Below the pieces are notes generated by a model. That model was given only the letters and a program-made list of their open reading frames with translations. It was not told where the DNA came from and did not search any database. 5,077 nt of DNA. Origin: Nitrosomonadales bacterium. Its GTDB lineage: Bacteria; Pseudomonadota; Gammaproteobacteria; Burkholderiales; SG8-41. The stretch is taken from NCBI GenBank assembly GCA_009885185.1, contig VFLF01000768.1, forward strand, positions 1 to 5,077, written 5' to 3'. The position numbers and the translations under genes are program-made. Positions 4,898 through 5,077 of the stretch are shown here, piece by piece. Positions within the stretch are counted from its first letter, which is position 1; the number at the start of each line of letters is the position of its first letter.

Positions 4898-5077
4898 TCA
4901 GCCTTCCGGTTTGATGCCAGCGATCTTGACCACTTTCTGCCACTTAGCGACCTCGCTCTTAAGCACTTCGCGGAAGCGCTCCGGCGAACCCCCGACAGGC
5001 TCCATGACATCGCCCGCCATGCGTTTTTTCACGTCGGACAGCTGCAGGATGCGATTGATCTCGCTGTTCCAGCGCGC
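4898..5077 (-). CDS. Bug-family tripartite tricarboxylate transporter substrate-binding protein, C-terminal end
   Basis: The last 59 residues of a periplasmic solute receptor, read leftward from the window's right edge to a TGA at 4900-4898. It reads ARWNSEINRILQLSDVKKRM, AGDVMEPVGGSPERFREVLK and SEVAKWQKVVKIAGIKPEG. The GGSPExF...E..KW..VVK.AGIKPE ending is the signature C-terminus of Bug/TctC-type receptors, which are about 320 residues long and deliver carboxylates or other small molecules to TctAB-type or unknown membrane partners. The N-terminus, signal peptide and ligand pocket lie outside the window, so the ligand cannot be inferred. The gene converges on the FGE-fold gene. Downstream, AACG-CTTAGC-CGTT plus a short T run is too weak to call a terminator. 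Confidence 0.88.
   Translation of the reverse strand, partial: ARWNSEINRILQLSDVKKRMAGDVMEPVGGSPERFREVLKSEVAKWQKVVKIAGIKPEG

Overview
The window looks like a small, decaying integrative element in a proteobacterium with a moderately high GC content, most likely a beta-proteobacterium. At the right edge is the C-terminus of a Bug-type (tripartite tricarboxylate transporter) solute receptor, a family greatly expanded in Bordetella, Cupriavidus, Burkholderia and comamonads. At the left edge is a P4-type tyrosine integrase, the kind that carries genomic islands into tRNA genes. No tRNA, rRNA or CRISPR array is visible.

Layout from left to right. (1) 3-1148 (+): P4-type integrase cut by the window's left edge, with the whole catalytic set present. 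Its stop codon lies inside an extended hairpin. (2) 1149-1500: no convincing gene; it holds diverged copies of an intergenic repeat and an AT-rich stretch. (3) 1462-1602 (-): two very short, overlapping reading frames of unknown origin next to a junction. (4) 1562-2127 (-): N-terminal part of an IS91-family transposase, frameshifted and truncated. (5) 2194-2652 (+): N-terminal part of an ISKra4-like transposase with two frameshifts, one on an A7 run. It runs straight into a short helix-turn-helix tail (2653-2742) resembling the C-terminus of Y1/REP-associated transposases. (6) 2739-4355 (+): the one intact cargo gene, a 538-residue protein with three predicted membrane helices and a C-terminal FGE-sulfatase (SUMF1) fold that lacks the catalytic cysteines. 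It overlaps the helix-turn-helix frame by ATGA. (7) 4356-4897: a (CACAAT)5 hexanucleotide repeat directly after the stop codon, then a second full copy of the diverged repeat seen at 1260-1387. (8) 4898-5077 (-): the Bug receptor C-terminus, probably the resumption of ordinary chromosome.

The integrase and the FGE-fold gene have intact frames while both insertion-sequence remnants are broken. The simplest reading is an old island that keeps its integrase and one membrane-anchored FGE-fold protein as cargo. The C-terminus of that protein has the layout of a diversity-generating-retroelement variable region, but no reverse transcriptase or template repeat lies in the window, so this is only a hypothesis. 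The most concrete unexplained structure is the pair of direct repeats (22 bp identical, about 60% identity over about 128 bp without gaps) bracketing everything between the integrase and the Bug gene.
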